A stretch of DNA of 64,000 nt from Tsuneonella sediminis (GCF_051912845.1 NZ_JBNCBU010000001.1:1054001-1118000), one strand, 5' to 3'; positions 27,709 to 36,422 are shown, counted from the stretch's first letter. A program made the numbers and translations. The notes: generated by a model from the letters alone, not told the origin.

Positions 27709-27785
27709 GGCTCACCTCAAAGTGTCTGCAAGGGACGATCCCCTGCTTTGCAACGCCGGTGTAGCGGGGCGTCCTTGAGGTGAGC
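27709..27785 (-). promoter_or_regulatory. Structured leader that can sequester the ribosome-binding site
   Basis: Reading the minus strand, GGCTCACCTCAA (27785-27774) is fully complementary to TTGAGGTGAGCC (27720-27709). The latter ends at the ATG (27708) and contains the GAGGTG ribosome-binding site. The 53 nt between hold two smaller potential hairpins (an ACGCC/GGCGT stem, and GCAA/TTGC with an inner GGGA/TCCC). Together this gives a three-way junction closed on the start site. It could be a thermosensor, a riboswitch-like element or a protein-binding site; no known riboswitch class was recognised. Confidence 0.55.
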
Positions 27786-27855
27786 CTGAATTGCGAATGC
27801 AGCTTTCGTTCAGCTAACGCGCCGCGAACCTGAACATGGCACGTTTGTTGCTAGG

Positions 27856-30036
27856 TCAATTTCCATCGGACTCCGGCACCTTAAGGCCCGTCCAGTGAGC
27901 CAGGAATGCAAGGACGTCGGCCCCTTCGGCGATGGCCTTGTCGGTCGGTTTTCCACTGCCGTGACCGGCACGGGTCTCGATGCGAATGAGGTGGGGCTCG
28001 TCGCCCGCGTCCGCGGCCTGGAGCGCGGCGGTGTACTTGAAGCTGTGCCCCGGTACCACGCGGTCGTCGGTATCCGCAGTAGTCACCAGGGTGGCCGGAT
28101 AATCGACGCCCGAGCGAATGTTGTGATACGGCGAATAGGACCGCAGCACCTTGAAATCGGCCTCCTTCGACGGATAGCCGTAGTCGTCGACCCAGTACCG
28201 GCCGGCCGTCCAGCGGTCGAACCGCAGCATGTCCATCACGCCCACCGCGGCGCGCGCCGCGTCGACGAGATCGGGCCGCTGGTTGAGCACGGCACCGACA
28301 AGCAGGCCGCCATTCGAGCCGCCCTCGATCGCAAGGCCGTCGCTCGAGGTCACGCCGTTCGCCTTCAGCCATTCGCCGGCCGCCGCGAAGTCGTCGAACA
28401 CGTTCTGTTTGTTGTTCAGCCGGCCTGCGTCGTGCCAGGCCTTGCCGTATTCGCCGCCGCCGCGGATGTTGGCCAGCGCGAACACCCCACCGGCATCGAC
28501 CCATGCCATCCGCGTGGCCGAGAAACTCGGAGTGAGCGAAACGTCGAAACCGCCGTAACCATAGAGCAGGGTCGGGGCAGGACCGGTCACATCCTTGCGC
28601 TTGACGATGAACATCGGGATCTTCGTTCCGTCCTTCGACGGATAGAACACCTGGCCGACGTCATACCGCGACGGGTCGAGCGCAAGCTTGGGCGTCGCGA
28701 ACGGGGTCGTCTCCCCACTGGCCAGGTCGAGCCGGTAGATCGCGGTCGGCTGATTGAAGCTCGAGAAAGCGTAGAACGTCTCGGGGTCACCCGGACGACC
28801 GCCGAAACCGCTGGCGGTGCCGAGTCCGCCGAGTTCGATCGTGCGGAGCGGGGCCCCGTCGAGTGCGAACAGCTCGGCCCGGCTCGCGGCATCCTTGAGA
28901 TAGCTGACGACAAGCTTGTCCCCGACGATCGACGCGGAATCGATCGGTTCGGCGCGCGCTTCGACGATGGTCTCGAAGACCGGCTCGTCGGCGGCGAGGT
29001 CAACCCTCACGACGCGATAGGTCGGCGCGTCCGCGTTGGTCTTGAGGTAGAGGATCGAACCGACCGTGTCGATCGGCGTCCAGTCGTTGTCGAAACCGGT
29101 GATGAGCGGACGCGATGCCCACCCGGATTGCTCGGCCTGCGTGAGGTCGATGACCTGAAGCTCGTTCCGCGAGTCGGTTCCCGTCGACGAGGTGACAAAG
29201 GCCCAGCGGCCGTCGTCGGATACGCTCGCAAAGTGGCCGCGTTCCGGATGATCGGGCGTCGAGAAGACCATCCGGTCCTCGCTCTGCGGTGTGCCGAGCG
29301 CGTGGTAGTAGATCGCCTGGTTGTAGTTGAGCGCCTGGAAGTCCTTGCCCTCTTCCGGCTCGGGGAAACGGGAATAGAGGAAGCCCTCTTCGCCCACCCA
29401 GGCGAGGCCGGTGAACTTGGCCCAGCGGATCTCGTCGCCGGTCTCCTGGCCCGTGTCGACGTCCAGCACCTTGATGATCCGCCAGTCGGTTCCGCCGTCC
29501 TGAACGCTGTAGAGCAGCTTGCTGCCGCCGGGTGAAGGTTGCCAGTCGCTCAACGCGGTCGCTGCATCCTTGGCCCAACCGTTCGGATCAATGAGGAGCC
29601 GACGCGCGCCTTCGAGCCCATCCTGCACGTAGAGCGGACTCTGGTTCTGGAGCCCGGTGTTGCGGGTATAGAAATAACGGCTGCCGAACTTGTAAGGGAG
29701 GCCGAAACGTTCGTAATCCATGCGCTCGGCGATGCGCGCCTTGAACCAGTCGCGTCCGGGCAGGGCCTGCAGATAGGCTTCCGTGACGGCGTTCTGGTCG
29801 GCAACCCACTTCGCCACCTTGGCGTCAGAGCGCACGTCCGCCTCGAGCCAGCGATACGGATCTGCAATCTCTTCACCGAAAATCGCCTCGATCGTATCGC
29901 CGCGCTCGGTCGCGGGATAGGTGATCGGCGAGGAGGCTGGGGCGGACATCGGTGCTCCGGACGGTTCGGCAAGGGCGGGAACGGCAAGCGCAAGCGACGA
30001 AGCGGCGCCAAGCAGCGCGGTGAGGCGAAGAGTCAT
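27856..30036 (-). CDS. Secreted prolyl oligopeptidase (S9A family)
   Basis: This protein of 726 residues has a signal peptide (1-23, ending PALA). The N-terminal beta-propeller region (DPYRWLEADVRSD at its start) is followed by an alpha/beta hydrolase domain. The catalytic serine is in EGGSNGGLL, the aspartate in ADTDDRVVPGH and the histidine in RAGHGSGKP. S9A enzymes cut short peptides after proline. The export signal places it in the periplasm, where it may help use peptides, perhaps alongside the Dcp-like enzyme at 4066-6246. It sits just downstream of the ribosomal alpha operon but behind a hairpin. Confidence 0.93.
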   Translation of the reverse strand: MTLRLTALLGAASSLALAVPALAEPSGAPMSAPASSPITYPATERGDTIEAIFGEEIADPYRWLEADVRSDAKVAKWVADQNAVTEAYLQALPGRDWFKARIAERMDYERFGLPYKFGSRYFYTRNTGLQNQSPLYVQDGLEGARRLLIDPNGWAKDAATALSDWQPSPGGSKLLYSVQDGGTDWRIIKVLDVDTGQETGDEIRWAKFTGLAWVGEEGFLYSRFPEPEEGKDFQALNYNQAIYYHALGTPQSEDRMVFSTPDHPERGHFASVSDDGRWAFVTSSTGTDSRNELQVIDLTQAEQSGWASRPLITGFDNDWTPIDTVGSILYLKTNADAPTYRVVRVDLAADEPVFETIVEARAEPIDSASIVGDKLVVSYLKDAASRAELFALDGAPLRTIELGGLGTASGFGGRPGDPETFYAFSSFNQPTAIYRLDLASGETTPFATPKLALDPSRYDVGQVFYPSKDGTKIPMFIVKRKDVTGPAPTLLYGYGGFDVSLTPSFSATRMAWVDAGGVFALANIRGGGEYGKAWHDAGRLNNKQNVFDDFAAAGEWLKANGVTSSDGLAIEGGSNGGLLVGAVLNQRPDLVDAARAAVGVMDMLRFDRWTAGRYWVDDYGYPSKEADFKVLRSYSPYHNIRSGVDYPATLVTTADTDDRVVPGHSFKYTAALQAADAGDEPHLIRIETRAGHGSGKPTDKAIAEGADVLAFLAHWTGLKVPESDGN

Positions 30037-30120
30037 GCAAGGGATCCTGGAAGTTGCGGCCCGCCTGCCGATGTAACCACTTTCAGAGCGGTTTCAATCG
30101 ATCCCGTATCCCCAACGCGG

Positions 30121-30148
30121 AAGGGCCGGAGGTTTCCCCCCGGCCCTT
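30121..30148 (-). terminator. Terminator hairpin after rplQ
   Basis: Arms AAGGGCCGG (30121-30129) and its complement (30140-30148) form a 9-bp stem with a 10-nt loop, 26 nt after the rplQ stop. The stem ends in CTT on the minus strand but no longer U tract follows. It probably marks the end of the alpha ribosomal operon. Confidence 0.55.
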
Positions 30149-30173
30149 CGCTTGTGTGGTCGGTTGCGACGTC

Positions 30174-30599
30174 TTAGGCGTCTTCGAACTCGTCCTCGTC
30201 CGCGTTCATCACCGGGCCCGAATCCTGGCCCTTGGCATCAACGTCGCGGTCGACGAACTCGATGATCGCGATCGGGGCGGCGTCGCTCTCGCGGATGCCG
30301 GCCTTGACGATGCGGGTGTAGCCGCCTTCACGGTCGGCATAGCGCTCCGCGAGGACGTCGAACAGCTTCCGCAGCTGGGTCTCGTCGCCCAGACGGCTCA
30401 TGGCGAGTCGGCGGTTGCTGAGGCCACCGCGCTTGGCAAGGGTGACCAGCTTCTCGACGTAAGGGCGCAGTTCCTTCGCCTTCGGCGTTGTGGTCAGGAT
30501 CTGTTCGTGCTTGACGAGTGCAGCAGCAAGGTTGCGCAGCAGGGCGGCGCGATGGCCGGACTTGCGCTGAAGCTTGCGGCCCTTGATTCCGTGACGCAT
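30174..30599 (-). CDS. rplQ: 50S ribosomal protein L17
   Basis: This protein has 141 residues and begins MRHGIKGRKLQRKSGHRAAL, the conserved L17 N-terminus, followed by TTPKAKELRPYVEKL. L17 sits near the exit tunnel of the large subunit. The last 25 residues, after the conserved core, are acidic (DADEDEFEDA type) and longer than in E. coli L17 (127 residues). It is the last gene of the alpha operon after rpoA, from which it is separated by an unusually long 127-nt gap with a large palindrome. Confidence 0.97.
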   Translation of the reverse strand: MRHGIKGRKLQRKSGHRAALLRNLAAALVKHEQILTTTPKAKELRPYVEKLVTLAKRGGLSNRRLAMSRLGDETQLRKLFDVLAERYADREGGYTRIVKAGIRESDAAPIAIIEFVDRDVDAKGQDSGPVMNADEDEFEDA

Positions 30600-30637
30600 G
30601 ACTTGGATTCCTTCGTTCGTAGGGGGCCCGTATAGCT

Positions 30638-30669
30638 GGTCCCATCAAAGTAGTACTTTGATGGGTACC
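30638..30669. repeat. Large palindrome between rpoA and rplQ
   Basis: CCCATCAAAGT (30641-30651) and ACTTTGATGGG (30655-30665) form a perfect 11-bp stem with a 3-nt loop. GGT/ACC flanks extend it with one bulged T. It is richer in A and T than its surroundings. It lies in the transcript between rpoA and rplQ and could be an attenuator, an RNase processing site or a protein-binding site. Confidence 0.7.
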
Positions 30670-30726
30670 CACTGGTAGCCCAATGCAGGCCGGAAAAAGG
30701 GGTCCAGCCCATGCCCCGTCCGGCTA

Positions 30727-31779
30727 TCAGCCGAGCAGTTCCTGCTCGAGCTTCTTGGCCATTTCCTCGATGTTCTCCGGCGGCCAGCCCGGGATGTCCA
30801 TGCCAAGGCGCAGGCCCATCGAGCTCAGGACTTCCTTGATTTCGTTGAGGCTCTTGCGGCCGAAGTTCGGCGTGCGGAGCATCTCGGCTTCGGTCTTCTG
30901 GACCAGGTCGCCGATGTAGATGATGTTGTCGTTCTTGAGGCAGTTGGCCGACCGCACCGACAGCTCGAGCTCGTCGACCTTCTTGAGAAGGTAACGGTTG
31001 AGCTGGTTGGCATCGCTTTCTTCCGGCTGAGCGGCCATGCCGATCATCGGGCTGGATGCCACCGGCACGCCGTCCTCGAAGTGGACGAACAGCGCGAGCT
31101 GGTCCTGCAGGATGCGCGCTGCGTAGGCCACCGCGTCCTCAGGGGTGACGGTGCCGTCGGTCTCGATCGTCAGACTCAGCTTGTCGAAGTCGAGTTCCTG
31201 GCCAACGCGGGCATTCTCGACCTTGTAGCTGACCTGGCGGACCGGCGAGTAGAGCGAATCGACCGGGATCAGACCAATCGGCGCGTCGACCGGACGGTTG
31301 CCGACCGCGGGGACGTATCCCTTGCCGGTGTCCGCGGTGAGTTCCATGTTGAGGTTAGCGCCCTCGTCGAGGTGACAGATCACGAGGTCCTTGTTCATGA
31401 CCTCAATGTCGCCCGACACGGCGATGTCGCCGGCCGTGACTTCACCCGGGCCGGTGGCGGAAAGCTGGAGCCGCTTGGGTCCTTCACCTTCCATCTTGAG
31501 CGCGATCTGCTTCACGTTGAGCACGATGTCGGTCACGTCCTCGCGCACGCCGGCGAGCGAGGAGAATTCGTGCAGCACGTTCTCGATCTTGATCGAGGTG
31601 ATCGCCGCACCCTGGAGGCTCGACAGCAGTACGCGGCGCAGCGCGTTGCCGAGCGTCAGGCCGAAGCCGCGCTCGAGCGGCTCGGCGACGAAGGTCGCCT
31701 TGCGGCCCTTAGCAGCGTCCTTGACCTCGAGTGAATTGGGCTTCTTGAGTTCCTGCCAGTTCTTGGTGTTGACGGCCAT
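30727..31779 (-). CDS. rpoA: RNA polymerase alpha subunit
   Basis: This protein has 350 residues. The N-terminal domain, which dimerises and assembles RNA polymerase, contains EPLERGFGLTLGNALRRVLL. The C-terminal domain, which contacts UP elements and activators, contains LELSVRSANCLKNDNI and RTPNFGRKSLNEIKEVL. Length is normal for Alphaproteobacteria (about 335-350). It lies in the order rpsM-rpsK-rpoA-rplQ, with 101 nt between rpsK and rpoA. Confidence 0.98.
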   Translation of the reverse strand: MAVNTKNWQELKKPNSLEVKDAAKGRKATFVAEPLERGFGLTLGNALRRVLLSSLQGAAITSIKIENVLHEFSSLAGVREDVTDIVLNVKQIALKMEGEGPKRLQLSATGPGEVTAGDIAVSGDIEVMNKDLVICHLDEGANLNMELTADTGKGYVPAVGNRPVDAPIGLIPVDSLYSPVRQVSYKVENARVGQELDFDKLSLTIETDGTVTPEDAVAYAARILQDQLALFVHFEDGVPVASSPMIGMAAQPEESDANQLNRYLLKKVDELELSVRSANCLKNDNIIYIGDLVQKTEAEMLRTPNFGRKSLNEIKEVLSSMGLRLGMDIPGWPPENIEEMAKKLEQELLG

Positions 31780-31880
31780 GGATATCCCCTGGGGTTCAAA
31801 TGCGTATGGGACCGGCGCCGGGAGGCGTCCGATCCCTGGAAGGTCGGCGGCGGGGAGCGACCCTGCCGCCGGGCAGGCAA

Positions 31881-32270
31881 TCAGACGCGGCGACGCTTCG
31901 ACGGCCGGACCCCGTTGTGCGGGATCGGTGTCACGTCGCGGATCGAGGTGATCGTGAAACCGACGGCCTGGAGGGCGCGCAGCGCGCTCTCGCGGCCCGA
32001 GCCGGGGCCCTTGACCTCGACCTCGAGCGTGCGGACGCCATGTTCCGCGGCCTTCTTGCCAGCATCGTCGGCGGCGACCTGGGCGGCATAGGGAGTCGAC
32101 TTGCGGCTGCCCTTGAAGCCCATCATGCCGGCCGAAGACCAGCTGATCGCATTGCCTTGCGCGTCTGTGATGGTGATCATCGTGTTGTTGAAGCTGGCGT
32201 TGACGTGCGCCACGCCGCTGGAGATGTTCTTGCGTTCACGCCGGCGAATGCGCTGGGGTTCACGTGCCAT
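31881..32270 (-). CDS. rpsK: 30S ribosomal protein S11
   Basis: This protein has 129 residues. AHVNASFNNTMITITDAQGN and the C-terminus TPIPHNGVRPSKRRRV are diagnostic. S11 forms part of the platform of the small subunit near the E site. It is the second gene of the alpha operon, 55 nt after rpsM. Confidence 0.98.
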   Translation of the reverse strand: MAREPQRIRRRERKNISSGVAHVNASFNNTMITITDAQGNAISWSSAGMMGFKGSRKSTPYAAQVAADDAGKKAAEHGVRTLEVEVKGPGSGRESALRALQAVGFTITSIRDVTPIPHNGVRPSKRRRV

Positions 32271-32325
32271 GTGGAAATTCCTGTCCTAGATCCAAGAGAG
32301 CAGCTGCTGCCTGTGCAGGCGCGGC

Positions 32326-32694
32326 TTACTTCTTCTTGCCGGCGATCGGCTTGGCCTTGCCCTTGCGGGTGCGGGCGTTGGTGTGAGTGCGCTGACCGCG
32401 GACCGGAAGGCCCTTGCGGTGGCGCAGGCCGCGGTAGCTGGCGAGGTCCATCAGACGCTTGATGTTCATCGCCGTCTCGCGGCGCAGGTCGCCCTCGACC
32501 TGGTGCTCGGCGTCGATCGTCTCGCGGATCTGCAGCACCTCGGCATCGGTCAGGTCCTGCACGCGGCGGGTGTGATCGATGCCCAGCTTGTCGGCAATCT
32601 TCACGGCCGTGGTGCGGCCGATACCGTGGATGTAGGTGAGCGCGATGATAACGCGCTTGTTGGTGGGGAGGTTTACCCCGGCAATACGAGCCAC
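32326..32694 (-). CDS. rpsM: 30S ribosomal protein S13
   Basis: This protein has 122 residues. MARIAGVNLPTNKRVIIALT, GIGRTTA and the basic C-terminus GQRTHTNARTRKGKAKPI are the S13 hallmarks. S13 is in the head of the small subunit and contacts the P-site tRNA and L5. It is the first gene of the alpha operon. The 304-nt gap upstream to the SRPBCC gene should hold the operon's promoter. rpmJ (L36), sometimes found just before rpsM, is not present here. Confidence 0.98.
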   Translation of the reverse strand: MARIAGVNLPTNKRVIIALTYIHGIGRTTAVKIADKLGIDHTRRVQDLTDAEVLQIRETIDAEHQVEGDLRRETAMNIKRLMDLASYRGLRHRKGLPVRGQRTHTNARTRKGKAKPIAGKKK

Positions 32695-32998
32695 TTAGTT
32701 CTCCATGCTCCACAGGGGCATCCGGCTGGCGCCACCCCTATCTCATCGCGGTTGCCCGACGCACGCAGGTTGCCTTTACGGCAAAAAGCCCGGTCGGCGC
32801 GCACGAAGGCAGGCGCCTGCCGGACTGGTCCCGATGTGTCGGATGAGCGCGCGCTTAGGGCGATTCGGCTGCGCCGTCAATGCCGGAGCGCGGCAAAACG
32901 GGAACGGGAGCCGAAAAGGCCCCGCCGCGCGGTCTTCAAACTTCGCATTACACCCATTCGCGGGCCCGTCAAAGCCTCCTCATTCCCCTGAAGGCCGG
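32695..32998 (-). promoter_or_regulatory. Leader and promoter region of the alpha ribosomal operon
   Basis: These 304 nt contain no gene. A promoter candidate on the minus strand is TTGACG (32880-32875), 17 nt, then TAAGCG (32857-32852). It would give a leader of about 150 nt before rpsM, long enough for the S4-type feedback control known for alpha operons; that control is inference. The -10 box is a poor match. Confidence 0.4.
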
Positions 32999-33685
32999 TC
33001 AGTCTCCCTTCCGACCCATCCTGTCGAGGGCATCGGCAACGTCGTCGAGGTCCGGAGCTTCCGACTGGCCCGCAGCGGGTTTCTGCGGGGGCCGCACCGG
33101 TGCCCGGTCGGCCGGAACGTCTAGCCGGCCCAGCTTGTCGGCAAGACGGGCGAGTTGCTGGCTCATGACCCCGTCCACCGCCTTCGCGATCGTCCCCACG
33201 TCGTAGCGCATCGAACCGCCGACGACATATTCCCAGACGATCTTCGTTCCCCCGCTCTTTCCATCGGATTGCATGGTGATGGTCAGCACGCCCTCCGCAG
33301 GCTCGCTCTGGAGCGGACCGAGCCCGCCCCGCATTCGCAGGACCTTCTCTGGCTGCGCCATCACAACGGTCATGTGCTGCGCGCTTCCTGCAAGCCCGAC
33401 CCGGGCTGCGGTATCCTGTTCGGGAATTCGCTCGCAGAAGCAGCCCCCACCTTGCGGCGTGATCGACATGTTCGCCGCCTCGCCCGACCAGGTATGGTCA
33501 TCGTCCCACCAGTCGCCGGGCGAAATTAACGCCAGCCACGCCGCCTTCGGCGCGGCTCTTACCACGACTTCGTCGCGGGTGACGAACCGATCACCCGCTG
33601 CCTCGACGACTCCCGCGGCCGCGGGCGCCGCGAGCAATCCGCATCCCAGTACCAGGGTCGCCATGTTGGCTGACATGTGCTTCAT
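32999..33685 (-). CDS. Secreted SRPBCC (START-like) domain protein
   Basis: This protein has 228 residues from the ATG at 33685, preceded by GGGGGGATC; an ATG at 33709 is less likely. A signal peptide ends near residue 25 (LLAAPAAA). The SRPBCC-like fold is suggested by VTRDEVVVRAAPKAAWLAL and PGDWWDDDHTWSGEAANM, a ligand-binding alpha/beta barrel. Two cysteines occur in GGCFCERIPE. The C-terminal tail is Pro/Asp-rich. Its position between adk and rpsM, inside the otherwise conserved ribosomal gene block, is odd. Ligand and role are unknown. Confidence 0.75.
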   Translation of the reverse strand: MKHMSANMATLVLGCGLLAAPAAAGVVEAAGDRFVTRDEVVVRAAPKAAWLALISPGDWWDDDHTWSGEAANMSITPQGGGCFCERIPEQDTAARVGLAGSAQHMTVVMAQPEKVLRMRGGLGPLQSEPAEGVLTITMQSDGKSGGTKIVWEYVVGGSMRYDVGTIAKAVDGVMSQQLARLADKLGRLDVPADRAPVRPPQKPAAGQSEAPDLDDVADALDRMGRKGD

Positions 33686-33741
33686 CGATGATCCCCCCCT
33701 CGCCCGCATCTATTCCACGCCGGACCGCGGGGGAAAAGAGG

Positions 33742-34389
33742 CTACCCGGCCAGAATCGTCTCTATCGCGTCGGTGACCTCACCGATGTCGCTCATCCCGT
33801 CGACCCGCCTGACGATACCGCGAGCCTCGTAAACGGGGAGGATCGGAGCGGTCTTGGCGCGGTACTCGGCCATCCGCGTGCGCACGGTTTCCTCGTTGTC
33901 GTCCGGACGGCGCTTGAACTCGGTCGATCCGCACTTGTCGCACACGCCAGGCACCGCGGGCTGCTTGAATGCGTCGTGATAACCTTCGCCGCAACTGGCG
34001 CAGGTAAACCGGCCGGTGATCCGCTCGACCAGCGCGTCCTCGTCGACCTCGAGCTCGATCACGTGATCGAGGCTGCGACCGTGCCCCGCCAGGATGGTGT
34101 CGAGCGCGTGAGCCTGCGCCTCGGTCCGCGGGTAGCCGTCGAAGATGGCGCCGACGCCATCGCCCATGGCGGTCAGTTCGGCGTCGATGAGCTTGCTGAC
34201 GATCTCATCGGAGACCAGCTCGCCGCGCTCCATCACCGCCTTGGCTTCGAGGCCGACGGGCGTCCCGGCCTTGACCGCGGCGCGCAGCATGTCGCCGGTC
34301 GACAGCTGGCGCATGCCGTGATGCTCGACGAGACGCTGGGCCTGTGTGCCCTTGCCCGCCCCCGGGGGGCCCAACAGGATGATGTTCAC
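33742..34389 (-). CDS. adk: Adenylate kinase
   Basis: This protein of 215 residues interconverts ATP + AMP and 2 ADP. The P-loop is GPPGAGKGTQ (7-16) and the AMP site includes STGDMLR. The lid carries four cysteines (Cys130, Cys133, Cys150, Cys153), so it is the zinc-binding lid type. Downstream of secY by 29 nt, as in most spc operons. Confidence 0.97.
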   Translation of the reverse strand: MNIILLGPPGAGKGTQAQRLVEHHGMRQLSTGDMLRAAVKAGTPVGLEAKAVMERGELVSDEIVSKLIDAELTAMGDGVGAIFDGYPRTEAQAHALDTILAGHGRSLDHVIELEVDEDALVERITGRFTCASCGEGYHDAFKQPAVPGVCDKCGSTEFKRRPDDNEETVRTRMAEYRAKTAPILPVYEARGIVRRVDGMSDIGEVTDAIETILAG

Positions 34390-34418
34390 GGATCGAGCCC
34401 CCTCGGGTCAGGTCTGGA

Positions 34419-35783
34419 TTAGCGCAGGCGGCCCTTCAGCTTCGCCTTCTTGATGAGGTCGCCGTACTGGTGAGCCAGCAGGTGCGACTGGATCTGGCTG
34501 ATGGTGTCGACCGTAACGTTCACGACGATCAGCAGGCTGGTGCCGCCCATCACCATCTGGATGCCGGTGCGACTGAACATGTATTCCGGGATGACGCAGA
34601 CCAGGGTCAGGTAGATCGCCCCGATCACGGTGATGCGGGTCAGGACGTAATCGAGATAGTCCTGCGTGCGCTTTCCGGGCCGAATGCCGGGAATGAAACC
34701 GCCGTTCTTCTTCAGGTTCTCGGCCGTCTCTTCCGGGTTGAATACCACCGCGGTGTAGAAGAACGAGAAGAAGATGATCCCTGCGGCATAAAGCGCGAGG
34801 TACAGCGGCTGCCCGTGCTGGAGGTAGAAGTTCATCGTGTTGATGATCCCGCCGGTGCTGCTCTCGGGATCGATCGACTGTCCCGCGAACTGGCTGATCG
34901 TCAGCGGCAGCAACAGCAGCGAGCTGGCGAAGATCGGAGGGATCACGCCCGCGGTATTGAGCTTCAGCGGCAGATGGCTGCGATCGGCCTGCATCATGCC
35001 CTTGGCGCTGGCGCGTTTGGGGTACTGGATGAGCAGCCGCCGCTGGGCCCGCTCCATGAAGCAGATGAACAGCACGAGGGCGACGAGAATGAGTATCAGG
35101 CCGACGACGAGGAACCCGCTGATCGACCCCGAACGGGCTCCTTCGAACAGGTTCGCGCCGAAGCTCGGGAACTGGGCGACGATGCCCGCCATGATGATCA
35201 GCGAGACGCCGTTACCGATTCCCCGGCTGGTGATCTGCTCACCCAGCCAGAGAAGGAACATCGTACCTCCGACCAGGCTGATCACCGCGGTGATCCGGAA
35301 GGTGAGGCCCGGGATCACCACCGCCTGCAGACCGCTGGAAGCGCCATAGGCCTCGAGCCCGGAGGCGAGGAACCAGCCCTGGATGGCGCACAGGAACACC
35401 GTCCCGTAGCGGGTGTACTGGTTGAGCTTCTGGCGCCCGGTGGCCCCTTCCTTTTTCAAGGCGGCAAGCGACGGGTGAAGCGCAGCGGCTAGCTGGATGA
35501 CAATCGACGCGGTGATGTACGGCATCACCCCGAGCGCGATGAGGCTCATGCGCTCGAGGCTGCCACCCGAGAAGGTGTTGAACAGGTCGAGAATTCCGCC
35601 CCGCGTCTGTTCGTAGAGCGATTCAAGGATCAGCGGATTGACGCCCGGAAGCGGAACGAAGCTCAGGAAACGGAAGACGACCAGCGCCGCGATCGTGAAC
35701 CAGATGCGGTTCTTGAGCTCGGTAGCCTTGGAGAAGTTCGCGAGGCTGAGGCTGCTCGCGATGTTGTCGGCGCGTGATGCCAT
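34419..35783 (-). CDS. secY: Preprotein translocase channel subunit SecY
   Basis: This membrane protein of 454 residues has ten helices and forms the Sec channel for secretory and inner-membrane proteins. Signature regions include ELKNRIWFTIAALVVFRFLS near the start, the plug-side GVMPYITASIVIQL, and ENLKKNGGFIPGIRPGKRT. The cytosolic loop YPKRASAK binds the SecA/ribosome side. It follows rplO after 114 nt containing a perfect hairpin, unlike the tight packing elsewhere in the spc operon. Confidence 0.98.
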   Translation of the reverse strand: MASRADNIASSLSLANFSKATELKNRIWFTIAALVVFRFLSFVPLPGVNPLILESLYEQTRGGILDLFNTFSGGSLERMSLIALGVMPYITASIVIQLAAALHPSLAALKKEGATGRQKLNQYTRYGTVFLCAIQGWFLASGLEAYGASSGLQAVVIPGLTFRITAVISLVGGTMFLLWLGEQITSRGIGNGVSLIIMAGIVAQFPSFGANLFEGARSGSISGFLVVGLILILVALVLFICFMERAQRRLLIQYPKRASAKGMMQADRSHLPLKLNTAGVIPPIFASSLLLLPLTISQFAGQSIDPESSTGGIINTMNFYLQHGQPLYLALYAAGIIFFSFFYTAVVFNPEETAENLKKNGGFIPGIRPGKRTQDYLDYVLTRITVIGAIYLTLVCVIPEYMFSRTGIQMVMGGTSLLIVVNVTVDTISQIQSHLLAHQYGDLIKKAKLKGRLR

Positions 35784-35861
35784 GGGATTACCGTACAGAT
35801 CCTTTTGGCGCCAGAGAGCTCACAGTGTCCCTCCCGGCACAGGGAGGCTACATAGGTAGCA

Positions 35862-35883
35862 GGGGGTTCGATGTCGAACCCCC
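35862..35883. repeat. Perfect hairpin between rplO and secY
   Basis: GGGGGTTCGA (35862-35871) and TCGAACCCCC (35874-35883) form a 10-bp palindrome with almost no loop. The sequence resembles a tRNA T-arm, but no tRNA surrounds it. It may attenuate transcription or block mRNA decay so as to set secY levels apart from the ribosomal genes. Confidence 0.6.
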
Positions 35884-35897
35884 GCCCGCACTTTTAG

Positions 35898-36422
35898 TCA
35901 GCCGGCCTTCTTGGCCTTGTTCGCGGCAGCGCGTTCGGCCTTCTTTTCGGCTTCGGGGCGCGCGGCCTCGATCAGCTCGACCTTGCCGCCGGCCTTTTCA
36001 ACCGCCTCGATCGCACCCTTGGATGCGCCGGCGACCTTGAAGGTGACCTTGGCGGTGAGTTCGCCCTTGCCAAGCAGCCGGACACCGTCCTTGCCGCCGC
36101 GCGCGAGGCCCGCAGCCTTGAGCGCTTCGTGATCGACCGTGCCCTTGGCGTCGAGCTTCTTGGCGTCGATGAATTTCTGGACCATACCCAGGTTCACCTC
36201 GGCGAAGTCCTTGCCGTTGGGGTTGTTGAAGCCGCGCTTCGGCAGGCGCATGTGGAGCGGCATCTGGCCACCCTCGAAGCCCTTGATGGCAACGCCGGAG
36301 CGTGCCTTCTGGCCCTTCTGGCCGCGGCCAGAAGTCTTGCCCTTGCCCGAGCCAATGCCCCGGCCAACCCGCATCTTGCGGTGGCGGGCGCCTTCGTTGT
36401 CGCGGATGTCGTTCAGTTTCAT
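35898..36422 (-). CDS. rplO: 50S ribosomal protein L15
   Basis: This protein has 174 residues. MKLNDIRDNEGARHRKMRVG, followed by RGIGSGKGKTSGRGQKGQ, is the conserved L15 start. The C-terminal 25 residues form a Lys/Ala/Glu-rich tail (RPEAEKKAERAAANKAKKAG) beyond the usual length of about 145. L15 is a late-assembly protein of the large subunit. It follows rpmD after 70 nt. Confidence 0.98.
   Translation of the reverse strand: MKLNDIRDNEGARHRKMRVGRGIGSGKGKTSGRGQKGQKARSGVAIKGFEGGQMPLHMRLPKRGFNNPNGKDFAEVNLGMVQKFIDAKKLDAKGTVDHEALKAAGLARGGKDGVRLLGKGELTAKVTFKVAGASKGAIEAVEKAGGKVELIEAARPEAEKKAERAAANKAKKAG

Noticed and set aside
35862..35883. Possible tRNA because of a GGTTCGA-containing T-arm-like hairpin
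   Set aside because: No acceptor stem, D-arm or anticodon arm can be found around it; the hairpin is a plain palindrome with a 2-nt loop.
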